From: Cycloclasticus sp.
GTDB taxonomy: Bacteria > Pseudomonadota > Gammaproteobacteria > Methylococcales > Cycloclasticaceae
Direction: 5' to 3'
DNA: 15,068 nt
Assembly (NCBI GenBank): GCA_019090295.1
Contig: JAHRWG010000074.1
Span: 1 to 15,068 of the forward strand
Shown here: in pieces, positions 15,026 through 15,068 of the stretch
Layout of the letters: each line of letters begins with the position of its first letter
Position numbering within the stretch: position 1 is the stretch's first letter
Notes under the pieces: model-generated
Told to the model about the DNA's origin: nothing
The model's input: only the letters and a program-made list of their open reading frames with translations
Databases searched by the model: none
Position numbers and translations under genes: made by a program

Positions 15026-15068
15026 CTGTCTCTTATACACATCTGACGCTGCCGACGAACTCTAGGGT
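15026..15068 (+). other. Illumina Nextera adapter read-through (contamination)
   Basis: CTGTCTCTTATACACATCT (15026-15044) is the Tn5 mosaic end used in Nextera libraries and GACGCTGCCGACGA (15045-15058) is the adjoining read-1 adapter. The next eight bases, ACTCTAGG, are the reverse complement of CCTAGAGT, which I recall as i5 index S516, and the final GT matches the start of the following flow-cell adapter. None of this is genomic. Confidence 0.97.

Noticed and set aside
15026..15044. Tn5 mosaic end as evidence of a real transposon
   Set aside because: The following bases are the Nextera read-1 adapter and an index, not IS50 sequence, and they sit exactly at the contig end.
15026..15046. 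Natural C-terminus of the SLC13-type transporter
   Set aside because: The last six codons and the stop are adapter; the second membrane half of the transporter is missing.

Overview
The window looks like ordinary chromosomal DNA of a gammaproteobacterium with moderate-to-low GC. Two things support this. The left half, read leftwards from argC, has the order argC, a DUF6776 membrane protein, bactofilin, erpA, anmK, an M23 peptidase and tyrS, which I recall from Pseudomonas and relatives. The right half adds hemJ, a YggX-type protein and a Fur-like operator. I cannot name the genus; a marine, Cycloclasticus- or Methylophaga-like lineage is only a guess. The last 43 bases are not genomic: they are Illumina Nextera adapter read-through, so the true sequence ends at about 15025 and the last gene is cut off there.

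Layout. 9-1211 (-) is tyrS. 1413-3915 (+) holds a LysM-like/M23 endopeptidase and anmK. 3912-6585 (-) holds, in transcription order, argC, a bitopic coiled-coil protein, bactofilin and erpA. The argC reading frame is broken near its 3' end by what looks like loss of one unit of a 4-base tandem repeat. 6659-9189 (+) is a tight run of a ClC-family chloride transporter lacking the gating glutamate, a membrane-anchored TlpA-like thioredoxin, hemJ and yggX; the first three genes overlap. It ends in a perfect stem-loop facing a second A-type Fe-S carrier at 9275-9652 (-). 9653-9809 is a divergent control region with overlapping Fur-box-like sequences. It drives a porin (9810-11054, +), followed by a strong intrinsic terminator, a secreted FMN-binding protein with a covalent flavinylation motif, and a two-helix PepSY membrane protein (to 12395). 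12423-12923 (-) is a DUF5063-like protein. 13165 onward (+) is a membrane-anchored J-domain protein overlapping a truncated SLC13-type transporter with two TrkA_C domains.

How the genes fit together. The left part combines housekeeping genes (Tyr-tRNA charging, arginine synthesis, Fe-S carrier) with cell-wall functions (M23 hydrolase, anhydro-MurNAc recycling, bactofilin scaffold). From 8441 to 12395 the genes share an iron, heme and redox theme: HemJ, YggX, an A-type carrier, and a probably Fur-controlled porin, flavoprotein and PepSY set. The last three are the best candidate here for a little-described system: a flavin-based electron route across the envelope serving iron acquisition. That function is inference from motifs and the promoter. 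No CRISPR array, tRNA, rRNA, insertion sequence or prophage gene was seen, and no gene-free stretch exceeds about 250 bases.
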